Assembly: GCA_963995505.1 (NCBI GenBank)
Contig: OZ023185.1
Span: 16,379,691 to 16,443,690 of the forward strand
Source: Hypericum androsaemum
Lineage: Eukaryota > Streptophyta > Magnoliopsida > Malpighiales > Hypericaceae
Reading direction: 5' to 3'
Length of the DNA stretch: 64,000 nt
The stretch's first letter is position 1. Every line of letters starts with the position of its first letter. Of the stretch, positions 46,436-57,800 are shown one piece after another. The notes under the pieces were generated by a model, which made no database searches, was not told where the DNA came from, and worked only from the letters and a program-made list of their open reading frames with translations. A program made the translations under genes and the position numbers.

Positions 46436-46835
46436 ATGAATGACACCATAGAATGATACCAATATTCTAGAACGATGATACCAATATTCGAGAAGAATGA
46501 AACCAATACATTCAAATGGTATACATTTTCACTTATAATGGGATACCAATATTGGAGAAGATGAAAATCAATATCACGGTGGAATGAAACCAATATCATA
46601 GTAGAATGAAACCAATATCCGAGAAGATGGAAACCAATATCATAGTAGAATGAAACTAATATCATAGTAGAATGAAACCAATAACATAGAAGATGGAAAC
46701 CAATAACATAAAAGATGGAAACCAATATCATAGTAGAATGAAACCAATATCATAGTAGAATGAAACCAATAGCATAGAAGATGAAAACCAATATCCGAGA
46801 AAATAGAAACCAATATTCCCATACTTGTATTTCCA
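46436..46835 (-). repeat. Minisatellite of ACCAATATCATAGAA type in element X
   Basis: Many imperfect repeats of about 22 bp with the core GAATGAAACCAATATCATAG. The conceptual translation (repeated ILVSFYYDIGFHLL) is an artefact of the repeat. The same core, ACCAATATC, fills the interior of element Y (49690-50040). Confidence 0.85.
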
Positions 46836-47217
46836 TAATTTGTATTATTTTGCTGATATTTTTTTAATTATTGTATTTCCAATATTGTCCCTATCCCTTT
46901 CAGTGGGGATTACCCATGTCCCCACTGAATTTGAACCCTAGACGCGAAGTTTCCTCGACCAAAATAACATGGAGAACAATAGTAGAATGAAACCAATAGC
47001 ATAGAAGATGAAAACCAATATCCGAGAAAATAGAAATCAATATTCCCATACTTGTATTTCCATAATTTGTATTATTTTGCTGATATTTTTTTTAATTATT
47101 TTAATTATTGTATTTCCAATATTGTCCCTATCCCTTTCAGTGGGGATTACCCATGTCCCCACTGAATTTGAACCCTAGACGCGAAGTTTCCTCGACCAAA
47201 ATAACATGGAGAACAAA
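46753..47217 (+). repeat. Tandem duplication of the element X right end and its flank
   Basis: 46753-46979 is repeated as 46980-47217, including the terminal repeat, a third copy of TAGACGCGA and the flank CCTCGACCAAAATAACATGG. The second copy has an 11-bp expansion in the AATTATTTT run. Because flanking host DNA is included, this happened after insertion. Confidence 0.9.
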
Positions 47218-49028
47218 AAAAAAGGCCAATTAAGTTATCAGGATTTTGTTACAAAAGGCATTCTTTAAAATCTCGCGATTAATCACCTGAAAAAAAAATT
47301 AACTTGGCAACTATCTTAAAAAAAAGCACAACTTGAAAACAATCAGATTAGACTTCAATTGCTTCCAACATAGATGTTGTATACAATGCAAAACTTCATA
47401 TTCGCACTTGAAAGGAAAATCATCAAATATACTTCAAATAACCTTCAAAAAAAAAAATTTCGCCTCGTCTCGTTCAATACATCCCTCTGGAAAAAGGACC
47501 GGAACCTATTTTTTCAAAAGGAGTTGGGAGGCCTCCGTGGTCTCACTGTTCTTGGACCTCCACTATTTCGTTCCAGTTTTTTAATAAAAGATTAGCTGTG
47601 TATCTTGTTAATAATTCCAGAGAATAACTGGTAGAAAGTTGCATTGTATTCCAAACTGGATCAACACGGACTTTGTTTTTAAATACTACTTAATATCTTT
47701 TTTTTAGGAAAAATACCATTTAATATCGGGACACATTATCTCTATTAATTTAAATTTGAGTCGTATAATGATAGATATTTTTTCCCAATAAATATCTAAC
47801 GTTGCTACTTTCTTAATGATAAAATACGAAATTTCTTCACCAACGTAAAACAATTTTTGTAACATGTGATCTATGTGTTCGTTAGCAAGGTAAGCTTTAG
47901 CCGGTTCAAGGTGATCCTGGTCCGACATGATGGGAAGGGCCCGTTGGTCCGACCCGTAACACCAAATGTCAGACCAGGCTTGTAGCACTAGCCTCCATCG
48001 ATCTAGTCCTAATAATCGGGTATGATCCAATCTCGAAAAGTCGTATCTTAATCCCGCTATATTTTCAACCTTCAACACCTTGTTGCCTAAGACGTTAACT
48101 TAAATGACATAGCTTAACTCGTTGTACAAGTTTTTTATCTGTCAAGTGAATAATAAAAATAAGTGGGCTAGTTGCCCCTGGAATTCTACCCAAAAAATTT
48201 AATATTACTCAATGGTAAGAAATCCAAACATAATTATTTGGTCCCGGATGACAACCATGAACTTATTCTCAAATTATAGTCCCGTCGAAATTATCTGCAT
48301 GTGAGCTGTCGACAGAAACAACTAACAATGAGACAATAATTATCAAATCGTTTGGAAGATTATGCACATAGAAGTTAGTAGATATGTCACCATCAAGAGG
48401 CCATCCATGGCTTAACAACAATCACAAAAAATTTCAACGTTAGTTCGAATATTATACTCGATTAAGATCTTTATGTTAACAAAGTGACAACTATAAAGAT
48501 CATTTGAAAAAAATTCAGATGCTTAAATTAACAAACAAAAAAATAACAAAAACTATTATCTTGATATATTTTTCAGATTTGTAAAGTATGTAACAATATA
48601 TTTATTCAAAAATACATCATTATGAAAAATTAAGACAAAAATTTAGCACTATAATTTTATTAGTAGGATTTAGTTATTTTCCCTATAAATATCCGCACGT
48701 ATCAATATAACTATGTGTCACAGAAAATAGTGAAAAAATTATATCTTAATATCATCCCAAACATTATCATTTTAACGAACTAGATTAACAAATTGTTTGT
48801 ATTTCATTTTCGTTCTCATTCTCTTCTTCACAAGGTGCTCATTCATCCATGTGAACTACGTTCTATTTTCGGCTGGCTCTCAGTTTTACGCTCAAAAAGG
48901 TGTCTTGACCAAAAGAATTGAATGAAGAAGGGGCCCACTAGTTACTACTTTAAGCTACCTGCCATTGGCAAAATCGATTCAATCATTTACGTACATCATT
49001 GCAATCAATTTTGGCGAATTTGTTCCCA
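47218..49028. other. AT-rich intergenic DNA, no gene recognised
   Basis: Open frames at 47333-47595 and 47704-48078 show no recognisable domain. The part at about 48420-48720 is distantly similar to 42790-43030 (TTTAGCACTA, TTTGTAAAGTATGT-type blocks), so it is probably an old unnamed repeat. Confidence 0.4.
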
Positions 49029-50141
49029 CCATTATTCGGATTTGGATTCAGTGGGGACTACATAAAAAATGTCCCTATAAAATAGACTAAATTTGGGCCA
49101 TTAGATGTGCCTTAAAAAAATATACTACAGATCCAACAGCCAAAATTTAATGAGCTTGTTCAAGGGACAAACTTGGTATTTAACACAACACCTCAAACCC
49201 TAAAAAAAATCACCCTCACTCTCTTCCGGCCGCCAAAGCCATTCCCCCCTTTCCCAAAAAAAAATGCCAGTCCCCTCTCTAAAAGTCATTCTTCTCCAAA
49301 TTAATTTTCATCTATATTATCTCTAAACACCATTCTCCCTCTAATCATCATGATATGCTTCGTGCTCGTATCTCCTTGTGATAGAGTTATAATTTCAATT
49401 CTTATCGTGAGCCAAATCATGAACTCTTCACAGTGCCTAAAGCTTGTCAAGGAACGAATCTGGTTCGCCGAACAGCGTTGAACACTGGTGCACCGGTAGG
49501 ATCGTGAAGGGTTTTATTCCCTTGGTGAAAAGAATGTGACTTTAATTGTAATTACTGTCCAATTTTATCTCTAACCCTTCAAGTGTAGTTACTGTTCTTA
49601 TTTTTTTTCACCAATAGCTGATTTTGGGATCTGGGTTGAATTAGATATCTGGGTTCTCATTTTATGTGATGGATCGTGAAGGGTTAGAAAGATACTAATA
49701 TCATAGATGAAGGATACTAATATTAGATAAGAACTATACCAATATGAGAGTTTAAGAATACCGATAATATACAAGGACGATACCAATATCCTAGAACAAA
49801 GATACCAATATCTGAGATGAATGAAACCAATACCATTAAAATTGTATACTTTTTCACTAAGATGAAATATTTTCAAATATGTGCAGAAAGATATGAATAT
49901 CATACATAAAGGATACCAATATCATATAAGAACTATACCAATATCAGAGTATAAGAATACCAATAATGTAGAAGTAGGATACCAATATCTGAGAAGAAAG
50001 CTACCAATATCCGGGTAGATTGAAATCAATAGTTTGTTAATAGTGGTTTACCAATATTGTCCCTCATTGCCATTCAATCTTCTTTGATCCCTTTGAGTAG
50101 GGACAAAACTTGTCCCCACTGAATTTGAGCCCCCATTACTC
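49029..50141. mobile_element. MULE-like element Y, sister of X
   Basis: The body is 49038-50132. The flanks CCATTATTC (49029-49037) and CCATTACTC (50133-50141) match at 8 of 9 bases. The ends GGATTTGGATTCAGTGGGG and GGGCTCAAATTCAGTGGGG match element X. The left interior shares GGACTACATAAAA, GACTAAAT.TGGGCC and ACAGATC.GA blocks with X. It contains an array of TACCAATATCAT-type repeats (49690-50040). A short frame near 49420-49500 (VPKACQGTNLVRRTALNTGA) may be captured coding sequence; I cannot name it. Confidence 0.75.
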
Positions 50142-50475
50142 ATCAACCCCAACCAGCATTACCAAAATTGCCAAAGTTGGGTCCGACTTTGTCTGTATCA
50201 TTAACGTAAATCACGATCTAATAGATAATTACAAGTAGACTGCTCACACCAAGTAAGTTGTAAGCACAAAATATTCTTATTAATAAAATTCACTTACCAA
50301 AAAAAATACAAGTAGACTGCTCATGAAAAGATAATTGACCTGCAAATCTTTCTAGACATAATAGATTTAAATCATTTATATTGCACGTGCGGATGAATTA
50401 TTTAGAAACTATGTTCCTTATCCCTATCGTCTCAGAAGTAGCCAACCATATCACATGGCCAATTTTTTCAATTCT

Positions 50476-50484
50476 CTATAAATA
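50476..50484 (+). promoter_or_regulatory. TATA box
   Basis: CTATAAATA at 50476-50484, about 60 bp before the ATG at 50545, a normal plant core-promoter distance allowing for a short leader. Confidence 0.5.
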
Positions 50485-50544
50485 CAGTCCAACATATTTT
50501 TTAATTATCATTTCACGCATTCACCGGGAGATCCACTGGGAGAG

Positions 50545-50970
50545 ATGACAACGGCCCGAATCTTCTTCTTGGCCGTCTTCTCCCTCTTCTGGGCCGCCCT
50601 CAACCGCTACAACCTCCCCGGCTTCTTTGCCCTACTCATCATCACCATCTCCATCGACTACCTCTTCCACTTCTTCCGCCTCCGCGAGGACAAGGCCTTC
50701 TTCCTTGCGTTGGGGTTATTACTTTTACTTGTTTATTATCCACGAGAGACCACGCCACCTTGGTCTTCCTCGCCTCCTTCTACTACATCTGCTACTTCCT
50801 CGGCATCGACCTCGGCAACAACATCGCTTCGGCGACGACGACCACCCTTTGTTCCTTCAGTTGGTGTTACTTTCGGTTTTTTTATCCACGAGAGAGGATT
50901 ACAGCCGGCCATCTGTTTAGTGGAGAAGATAGTACTATCTAATGCTGTTCTAGGATGGTGGTTGTTAGCA

Positions 50971-51012
<42 letters not shown>

Positions 51013-51033
51013 AAAGGTAAATATTACACCTAG
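50545..51033 (+). CDS. Putative small membrane protein (start supported, 3' end doubtful)
   Basis: Starts MTTARIFFLAVFSLFWAALN with two or three hydrophobic segments (residues about 5-20, 25-40, 50-65) separated by basic/charged turns (FHFFRLREDKAFF). It has a good TATA box and GC-rich codons unlike the AT-rich flanks. From about residue 70 the sequence becomes Ser/Thr/Pro-rich, while another frame (50760-50860) continues as hydrophobic LVFLASFYYICYFLGIDLGN, so there may be a one-base frame change or an unseen splice near 50745. The annotated end runs into an (AT)n array, so the true C-terminus is uncertain. I recognise no family. Confidence 0.45.
50970..51008. repeat. (AT)n microsatellite
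   Basis: About 18 uninterrupted TA/AT dinucleotides within and just after the preceding open frame. Confidence 0.95.
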
Positions 51034-51110
51034 TTACAATGTCAAGAATTGAACCTTTGACCTCCTTGAAGTTAAGCAACGCCTATGCTGTTAGGCCAAA
51101 TGCCCGTTGG
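51017..51110 (-). mobile_element. tRNA-derived SINE-like fragment
   Basis: The minus strand has an A-box-like TTTGGCCTAACAGCATAGG and, about 35 bases later, a B-box-like GGTTCAATTC, the spacing of a tRNA-derived Pol III promoter. No clear poly(A) or target duplication. Confidence 0.4.
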
Positions 51111-51232
51111 ATTAGCAGTATATATTTGTTGCTGCATTTGTTCAGTTGTTATTCCACTTAAGCGCGTTGTGTTATATCTATAATGGCTTAACTTAGTTTC
51201 TGCTCTTGGAAAATGAATATGTTTGCTCCCAT

Positions 51233-51847
51233 GGTGTTCATTAACAGTTTTTCTTGATCGAGAAGGAAGGGGCAGTAAAGCCCCTAAAGACTATTGAAGC
51301 ATTAAGACGATATTACAACAGATCTCGAAATAGTAGGGTTACAAACGTAGTCTGTCCTTGGTGCTCTCCGTTATCCTTGGCCGAGGCTACTGATAGTTGG
51401 TGTGGTGTTGTTCAAAGCAAGATGATGCAAGATATTGGTCATACCTTATTTGGGACAATAATTTGGGCAATTTGGCGTATCAGGAATATGGTAATTTTTG
51501 AAGAAGAGACTCTGTCGGTAGATTCGGTGATTAATTGAGTTATCTTCCATGCTCGAGAATGACTAATTTGGTCAAACTCGATTAAGACTATTTAATCAAG
51601 ATTTAATCTTGTATTTTGTCTCGCGAAAATTAAATTAGTTTGAATTATGGCAATCTTGCTATTATTCGGGCTAATTTTGTTAGGCGATTATGTAATTATC
51701 TTAGTGATTAATACAAAGAGTTTATTAATAAAAAAGAGAAACGTAGTCTGTCCCTGGTGGGAGGGTGAAGCTACGTTTACCATCAAATTTGCGCACGATT
51801 TGGCTTCTCTCCTTTCCAATCTCGAAACGAGGTGTTCATTAACAGTT
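51233..51847 (-). mobile_element. 5'-truncated LINE (minus) with perfect 17-bp duplication
   Basis: Insert 51250-51830, flanked by GGTGTTCATTAACAGTT at 51233-51249 and 51831-51847. The pyrimidine-rich TTTTCTTGATCG at the left is the reverse complement of an A-rich 3' end. A second LINE (51364-51738) is inserted in it on the opposite strand. Confidence 0.75.
51343..51759 (+). mobile_element. 5'-truncated LINE (plus) nested in the previous one
   Basis: Insert 51364-51738, flanked by 21-bp duplications starting AAACGTAGTCTGTCC and ending TGGTG (51343-51363, 51739-51759; one mismatch). It encodes the C-terminal LINE tail (LFGTIIWAIWRIRNMVIFEE) and ends with TTATTAATAAAAAAGAG. This is a typical target-primed insertion. 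Confidence 0.85.
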
Positions 51848-52014
51848 CGAGTAGTGGATGCCTAAGCGGTAAAGATATTTGCCAGTCGCCTTAGTCCCCT
51901 GCATTTCATGCTTCCCCTATATGATATAGGCTGCCCAGCTGAATCTGAACTGCCCCTTATGCTTGACCCCCTAGCGTTTCGGTTCTGTAAATTAAGCTAG
52001 TCCATTTTTTTGGA

Positions 52015-53362
52015 TATTAGATTGGGCAAATTACCCTCACATCCCTGAGGTTTGGTCACTCTCCCCCTAGGGTCCCTGACTTTTGAAAAATGATTGTCCC
52101 GTCTCTAAGTTTTGATGATAATAGACCCTCGGGTCCCTGGAGCCCGAATATTCCATATTCTCCGGTGAACCCCTACTTGAAATGACCAAAATATCCTCAA
52201 AAAAAATTTTCTTCGAAACAACAAATTCTCAAATTAACATCAACCAAACCCAAAAAATAATACCAATTACAAATTCAAAAAATCTCAATACCTAAGAACA
52301 CTCCATCGACAACCTCAAGCCCAAGAACTCCATGTGCAACCAAAGGCAAACGCTCATCTCCCAACCCAGAAAATAATACCAATTATTGCTGCCTTCCAGA
52401 AGGCTCTATGGCCACCACTAGTATCACACCCATCTTGTCTTCTTCGAAACTACAGCCACAAAACCCATATTGTCTTCCTTGAAACCACGGCCTCGAAATC
52501 CATTTCCTCGAAACCAGATCTAGATGATGACCTCGAAAGGGGTTGTTGCCAGAGCGGACCTCGGAGCTCTTCTTCTCCGGTCGTCGGGCAAGCTGGGTTA
52601 CAGGGTGAGGTCGAGGCACGGAAAGGCCGAGGTCGGGGAGCTGGTTGCCGGTGAAGAAGTTGAGGCACGACGAAGTTGAGGTAAGTGAAGACGCTCGAGG
52701 TCGAGGTCAAGGTCGGGGAAGACGTTCGTCGTGGTTGATGTTTCTGGGATTCGAGGTTGAGGTTGGAGACGGAAGACGAAAGTCAAAATTGTGTTCAAGA
52801 TTTCTGGGATTTGATTCGAAGCTCGAGGTTTCAGATCAAGTCTTTGTACTTTGGTTTAACCAAACACATCTTGCCTTTTGTCTCTGTCTCGGCGCCGTCA
52901 TCTCCGTCGTGGTGGTCTCCAACGCCTTCATCTCTGTCTCGTCTCCGTCATGGTGGTCTCCAACGCCTTCGTCGCCCCCAGCTACATCCGCCAGTCCGCC
53001 CCTTCGGAAGTTAAGGAAGATTAGTTGTTGTTAATTAGAATTGAAGGGATTGGATTAGTTGGTGTTAATTGAAATTGGAGTTTATAAAATTATTTGATTC
53101 TAAAGTTTAGTTTTGGTTAAAAGTTGGGAGGAAGAAGAAGGTGAAGGTAGAAGGAGAGGATTTTTTTGATTTTAAGTGAGGGGCATTTTGGTCATTTCAG
53201 GTGGGGGTTCACCAGAGAATATGGAATATTCCGACTCCAGGGACCCGAGAGTCTATTATCATCAAAGCTTAGGGACGGGACAATCATTTTCCAAAAGTCA
53301 GGGACCCTAGGGGGAGGGTGACCAAACTTCAGGGACGTGAGGGTAATTTGTCCTATTAGATT
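52015..53362. mobile_element. MULE-like element Z with perfect 9-bp duplication
   Basis: The body is 52024-53353. TATTAGATT flanks both sides (52015-52023, 53354-53362). Terminal inverted repeats of about 200 bp begin GGGCAAATTACCCTCACATC and GGACAAATTACCCTCACGTC and share CTAGGGTCCCTGACTTTTG and CGGGTCCCTGGAG blocks. The interior (52400-53030) is GC-rich and gene-like, with a C-terminal-looking piece in one frame (NAFVAPSYIRQSAPSEVKED then stop at 53024) that I cannot identify. Probably a Pack-MULE. Confidence 0.8.
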
Positions 53363-53529
53363 TTATTAAATTTTTCGACGAGAACACCATACAATATTTA
53401 GTCAATAGATATATCGATGATTATTAGGCCTTGTAGCTGTCCGAATAAAAAGCCCATACAACTAACTGGGACCAGTCCTTGTTGGAAGCAAGCTAAGGTA
53501 GAATGCCGGAGGCCAAGCGAGAACCAAAA

Positions 53530-54049
53530 TACTTGCACTGTTTTTTGAGAAACAAACAAACTAACATATATTAAAAACCCTCGCGAGGAAAATCCTGATA
53601 CAATTAGGTTACAAACTTCGGAGGAAGAAGGAAGCTCCAATTAGGTGCACACTGTTTAACACGAGACATAGTACAATCCAAGTGGCAACTACATTCGCCA
53701 ATCTAGGAGTAAACTTAAGAATACAACGAGGCAAAAGCGCAAGAGAGGATCTAGCCACAAGTGCTTCATCTTCGACTCTCCAACCGATCGTGGTAGTCTT
53801 GCCTGAGATGAAATCCACTGCAACCTTGCAGTCCGACAAGAGAGTGACGTTCATATTGTCCATTTCATCATAAATGAGCTTCAGCGCCAGCTGGACAGCC
53901 ATGATCTCGACTTCCAGAGCTGAAATAGCTCTTGTAGTTGCACTATGACCATTTACAAGACGGTCTTTAAGGTTTCTATCAATTGTTGCAAGTCCCGCAC
54001 TTTCATCATCAACGTGCTAGGACGCATCACAATTACCAAACTACTTGCA
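53530..54049 (-). mobile_element. LINE RNase H fragment, 5'-truncated
   Basis: The minus strand encodes ESAGLATIDRNLKDRLVNGH, ALEVEIMAVQLALKLIYDE and VTLLSDCKVAVDFISGK, an RNase H-type domain (RVT_3) as found at the end of plant LINEs, with the E..A...AL and SDC...V motifs. A poly-T run (53541-53546) is its 3' end. TACTTGCA occurs at both outer edges (53530-53537, 54042-54049), a probable target duplication. Confidence 0.75.
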
Positions 54050-54852
54050 ATTGAGAGCTAAAAAAGTGAACAAAATAAATAAATGCATGATATGAGGAGA
54101 GCAACTGTAGGCGGCGTTAGAGAAGGCGAGCATATGCCCTGCTAACCTGCAGGACAACGGGGTCGGAGACCTTGAAGAGCCTCATCCTCGGCGGCGGCGG
54201 CGGCCCGAGGAATTAATCAACATCAACCCTCTTTTGCTCGCTTCATTTTATTGCTCTTACGAGACCTATGACCTATTGGCGAAGTCAAGACTGTTCATTC
54301 CTACTTTCTATATACATTTGTCACTAGGTATTTATACTTTAAAAAAAGTTTTGCAGAGACGATTAACATAAATGTGTAAGATCCTGTTGCTCATAAGCAC
54401 ATACCTTGCACCATCATTCTTGTAGAGATGGCTGAAGAATAGGCAACAATCATGGGAAGGTGACACGAGAAGACAGCGGATGTTATTCTAGCGCTGGCAT
54501 TCGTAAGTAATTAAGCACTCGAGACCGTGAAACATCTATCAATGAGAAAGAATTACAGCTGACCATCTGGTTACAGAATATTGTAAATAGAACCACCTTG
54601 CAGGTACAAAACAAGGATTTTCAGACTTGATGGTAAGTTTCAAGTGTACAAAGATTAGTCATCTAGAGAAGTGAACACCTTGTACCCACAGGGAAAGGAG
54701 AGAGTAAGAACCCGAAGTCCAACCAAGGTAAAGATCAGCTGGATTTTCAAGAGTGAGAGAGGATAACAAAGATTGCAGGCTTAAAGCTTGTCGTTGTCAA
54801 CTCGGGGGGCAGTTTCTACCTTGTGCCAGCAGCGATCAGATAAATTGCTTAC

Positions 54853-57800
54853 CTAGGCAGCATGTTCTTTCTTGGCAGGATTGTAGACGCTGTATTCACC
54901 GAAATCCCTTCTGCCACTAGTAAAATAGCGATCACAATCAAATCCTTGGACAAAACAAGTTCGAGTTCAAAGAATCATATATTGTCTCTGTTAAAATAGT
55001 GTTCGCAATCAAATCCTTGGACAAATCAAGTTCGGGTTCAAAGAATCATATACTGGTCTTGGTATAGCCTAGTGAAGTCGATGCATCAATAAGAGATGAG
55101 GTTCTGTAGGGAACACTTCCGCTTACTGTGACGACAATTACAATGGTCTACAAAATCCGAGAGGAGAAAAACGTCTAACTAGAGATATCAAGTTGTCTGA
55201 CGACTATGAAGCTAAAACCATGAGCATGGTATGTATACATTTTAGTGAGACAGTGTAGCGTACCTGTGCATCACGTCCCAGCCAGCAGGTAAGAAGCGAG
55301 GTTGAGTTGCTTCAACAAACACTTTTCTCCATCTTTGACAAAATTCAGCGACACCTCCCTCACCATGTTGTTCCAGTATGTGATCGACAACCTGTTTTCC
55401 ATGAGGTCCATGTCCTAGAAGAGATGACTTCAATTTATCTTTGGATGCTTTGCCTACATTTCCAAGAGACTGCAAGCTTGAAGTTGTTTCCGAAGAAGAT
55501 TCTGCACAGTTATCTTCAGCAGCTTCCGAGTCGACATCTTCAGTGGGAGATTCTTCACCATCACCTGCATTTTCATGCTTCGAATTAGCTAGACCCAGAT
55601 AATCCAATCACACGTACATAGGATAAGGATATTATTACTATCAATTTCTTCTAAAGAAGAAGCACCATTGTTTTCCTCTATGCAAGTTGGCTCTGTTCGG
55701 CTTAAATTTTGTGATTCACCAGAAGCATCAATCTTTGTGGCACAATCAAGTGCAGATTTTGCTTCAGAGATGACGATGTCAATCTGTTTCTTGTCTGGAA
55801 GATGTCTGTCAGACAAGTGCTTAAAAGAGGACCGTCTTTTCTTCTCAAACTTCCTTCTCTCCTGAGGACTCATGCCAACTAACAGAGCATTCTCTAAATC
55901 TTCCTCCGTCAATTCCCTCCCACCATAATATTGCTTAATAATCTACAAAGCAAAAAGAGATAATCAAAAGGTCCTCATACAAATTGGACCAAAGTTGGCA
56001 GATAAAATTCCAAGTACATGTTGCAAAGACTTGCATTTTGGAGGGTAAAACACAATTTTTGTGGACATACACACAACAAGAGGATCAACACCGCAAGTTC
56101 CATGTAGAGTAATATAAGGAAACTCATAGAGGACAATTTAAACCATCATTCAAGAGTAACAAGAGCTGCGCAGTTAACAAATTTAAGAGAGTACAATAAA
56201 GAATTTAAAACATGGTATTCAGCTCATCAAAACAATAGAACAAGGAGAAGACGTAATCAGCAGTTCACTAGATTCTGATCTCACCTGTGTCAGTTCTCTT
56301 TGACGGTCGGCGGGCATTCGTTGTCCATGACACAACAGCGCCATAGCAGCAGTTCTCAGATGTAATGGAGAAACTCCAACTTCGTCAGCTTGCATTGTTG
56401 GAGCATCATGCCAATTTATCTCTGGTCGCTCTTCAGAATCAACTACTTTACGCACAAAAAGTGGAATTCCAAATTCTGCAGCAATTTGCTTCTTGTGCTT
56501 CTCGGCAGCTGCGTGAGCAACTTCATGACAGTCCACGCACAGTAGGACAATATCATGAGACCGATGACTTTTTAAATGCTCAGGGAAGTGCATTCTGTAG
56601 CATGAAGGAATCACTCTATACCGCAAATAATGACTTCCCTCTCCACAGCTGACACATATATTCTTCTTACTTTGGATGTAAAAATCATTCCCTTCATCTT
56701 CTGGACGCCCCTTTGGTTCAAATAGAAGCATTATAGCAGAAGGATCATCATCAACAAGTTTTGCTAGATCTCGATGGAGGTACCTGGACACAATAAGACC
56801 ATCCATGAGGATGTAATTTAGTTCTTTTTATTTTTTATTAGAAAGATGTGATTTAGTTTCTAGTAGAAAAAAATATCAGAAATTCAGAAATCCACCAACC
56901 ATTCTAGCTTTCTGCGGTCACAATAACAAAGCAAGCGTCCATCACTTGCAAAGATCCGAAAATTGTGGTATACAGGAGTTTTGCAAGAGAATTTCTGAAC
57001 AAAGAGCTCTCGTGAAGCCTTCTTAGCTACGTGCTTTGGATGTCTGAACCCATTTTGTTTGGATTTTGTACGACCGGTAGGTTGCAGATCACGGTTGAGG
57101 AGTAATGCATAATTATAAATAGACAGTGGGCAGCCTCCATTTGGCCCCAGACATTTCTCGAGAAGTGCTTGAAAAGCACTCTCAAATCCAACATCTTTTT
57201 CTTGGATGAAGATGTACAAGTAATCCAAATGACAACAAACAACCGGAGATGGTGATGGGGGAGATCCACTGCTGTTTGCAAGATCTCCATTTAAATTAGC
57301 TTGAGAGATAGTGTTATATAACTCAGTTTGACTCTTTGGAACTTCTGTTGCCAGTAAAACAATAGATTGGTCCGAGAGTACAAATCTCAAGCTCTCATCA
57401 TGAACCCGAGCCTGAAAAGAAGTGCTTCATTAGCTAACACAATAGAATATGCACCATCCACACATAAACTAGAATTGAACCAAGGAACCACTAACGAACA
57501 AGCTATGTGCCACCCTTGAAACAAAATCAACATATAGCAGCTAATATGATGCATAATTGATTCCTTTTTTGACATCAATAATGCCGAGCACAAAGGTTCA
57601 CACAGGTTCAACTTGCAAATCCAAATGTCTCTGATTTTCTATGCAACATTGCTAATGGGAAATATGGCACAAATAACTAAGGAAAATAACAGATATCCAA
57701 TCATAACAGTCATAGCATTTGCAAATTTCTTGCAAGTATGAGAATTCAATCATAACACTTGCAAGTTCATTGGTTCAATAACTTAAGACATCCATAGATA

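Larger units (their letters stand above)
45641..46947. mobile_element. MULE-like element X with perfect 9-bp duplication
   Basis: The body is 45650-46938. TAGACGCGA flanks both sides (45641-45649, 46939-46947). The ends are inverted: GGATTTGAATTCAGGGGG and GGGTTCAAATTCAGTGGGG. The element at 49038-50132 has the same termini and layout. Inside are a BSD-protein-like exon (45803-46156) and a 22-bp-type array (46436-46835). It is thus a Pack-MULE. The right end plus target flank is duplicated in tandem (to 47217). Confidence 0.8.

Noticed and set aside
46432..46822. Minus-strand frames with repeated ILVSFYYDIGFHLL
   Set aside because: They are translations of a 22-bp minisatellite, not a protein with real repeats.
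51254..51538. 94-codon frame as a gene
   Set aside because: It is formed by the junction of two nested LINE fragments; only the WAIWRIRN part is meaningful, as a LINE tail.
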